From NCBI RefSeq assembly GCF_025947345.1, contig NZ_CP110011.1, positions 186,001-250,000 on the forward strand: a stretch of DNA of 64,000 nucleotides, in the 5' to 3' direction. Made by a program: the position numbers and the translations under genes. The notes beneath the pieces are model-generated. The model made no database searches. It was given only the letters and a program-made list of their open reading frames with translations, and was not told the DNA's origin. Below, in pieces: positions 63,707-64,000 of this stretch (positions are counted from its first letter, which is position 1; the number at the start of each line of letters is the position of its first letter). This DNA is from Flavobacterium sp. N502536. Lineage in GTDB: Bacteria; Bacteroidota; Bacteroidia; Flavobacteriales; Flavobacteriaceae.

Positions 63707-64000
63707 ATGACAGAAGATTTTATAACCTACAAAAGATTCAACAATATAAATTCAGCCGAAGAATTTGGGCAATTACTGAAGAAAGAAAAAATAGAATATG
63801 TTATTGAAAATAATTCTTTAAGCTTAGACGCAACGTTAACAGGAAATGCTTTCGGAAATGAATTTTGTGTAAAAATCGATAAAAGCCAATTGAAAGTAGT
63901 AGATGAGATATTGCTAAAAAAAGGTGAAGAGGACATTGAAGAAGTACCAAATGATTATTATTTGCTTAGTTTTTCAGATGACGAATTGATCGATGTTATT
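63707..64000 (+). CDS. Hypothetical acidic protein, 3' partial
   Basis: 98 residues are visible from the ATG at 63707 and the frame is open at the window end. The start MTEDFITYKRFNNINSAEEF and the segment KKEKIEYVIENNS-(x)n-EFCVKIDKSQLKVVDEILLKKGEE resemble DUF2007-like small signal-transducing proteins in outline (one beta-alpha-beta-type domain), followed by an acidic region. The similarity is by pattern only. Confidence 0.7.
   Translation, partial: MTEDFITYKRFNNINSAEEFGQLLKKEKIEYVIENNSLSLDATLTGNAFGNEFCVKIDKSQLKVVDEILLKKGEEDIEEVPNDYYLLSFSDDELIDVI

Overview
The window looks like chromosomal DNA of a Flavobacterium-type member of the Bacteroidota. The signs are an AT-rich sequence, TAnnTTTG-type promoter boxes, almost no Shine-Dalgarno sequences, two SusC/SusD outer-membrane pairs, several small-protein families typical of the group (DUF3667, DUF4293, DUF2314, DUF1801) and short dispersed intergenic repeats. 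I saw no rRNA, tRNA, CRISPR array, phage or insertion sequence.

Layout. 1-2.5 kb: the end of a phosphohydrolase gene, a methyltransferase and a lysine/alanine-rich histone-H1-like protein. 2.6-9.1 kb (minus strand): molybdenum-cofactor genes moeA, (tauE-like), mobA, cobA, moaD, moaE, moaCB, moaA. 9.2-25.5 kb (plus strand): a sulfur island with SusC/SusD, two formylglycine-type sulfatases, a tiny membrane protein, a sterol-desaturase-like enzyme, a rhodanese-thioredoxin protein, a YeiH-type putative sulfate exporter, then a family-2A encapsulin shell with its cysteine desulfurase cargo. 25.9-30.3 kb: a second SusC/SusD pair. 30.4-37.8 kb: rocD with a divergent Lrp-type regulator, then exported hydrolases (M28 peptidase, cyanophycinase-like, penicillin-acylase-like, dienelactone-hydrolase-like). 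37.9-48.4 kb: DUF3667, a second M28 peptidase, a thioesterase with its TetR regulator and operators, rho, DUF4293, a two-component pair, a phosphoesterase and a large SPFH protein. 48.8-53.8 kb: truA, an ABC exporter, an HNH/NUMOD4-like protein and lpdA. 54.6-59.2 kb: a cassette of SPFH-SHOCT, zinc-ribbon, acidic, DUF2314-ankyrin and TPM proteins. 59.4 kb to the end: assorted metabolic genes and a partial ORF.

The most interesting signal is in the sulfur island. The leaders of the SusC/sulfatase operon (about 9.65-9.83 kb) and of the encapsulin/cysteine-desulfurase operon (about 22.18-22.34 kb) carry the same promoter, the same box downstream of it, and the same 28-codon cysteine-rich mini-ORF (23 of 28 residues identical, ending FCYMCFC plus C or R). 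The first leader also has a 10-codon mini-ORF with three consecutive Cys codons. Those codons can base-pair with the loop and 3' arm of a perfect hairpin just downstream. I infer a cysteine-sensing, leader-peptide-controlled sulfur-starvation regulon that joins scavenging of sulfated organics to an encapsulin-based sulfur compartment.

Many genes at 37.9-48.4 kb, plus moaCB and moaA, are interrupted by single-base shifts. Where I traced them, each is repaired by adding back one base, usually in a homopolymer. The conserved gene rho alone has six. I read these as sequence errors, not pseudogenes, and give the full gene spans with the shift positions.
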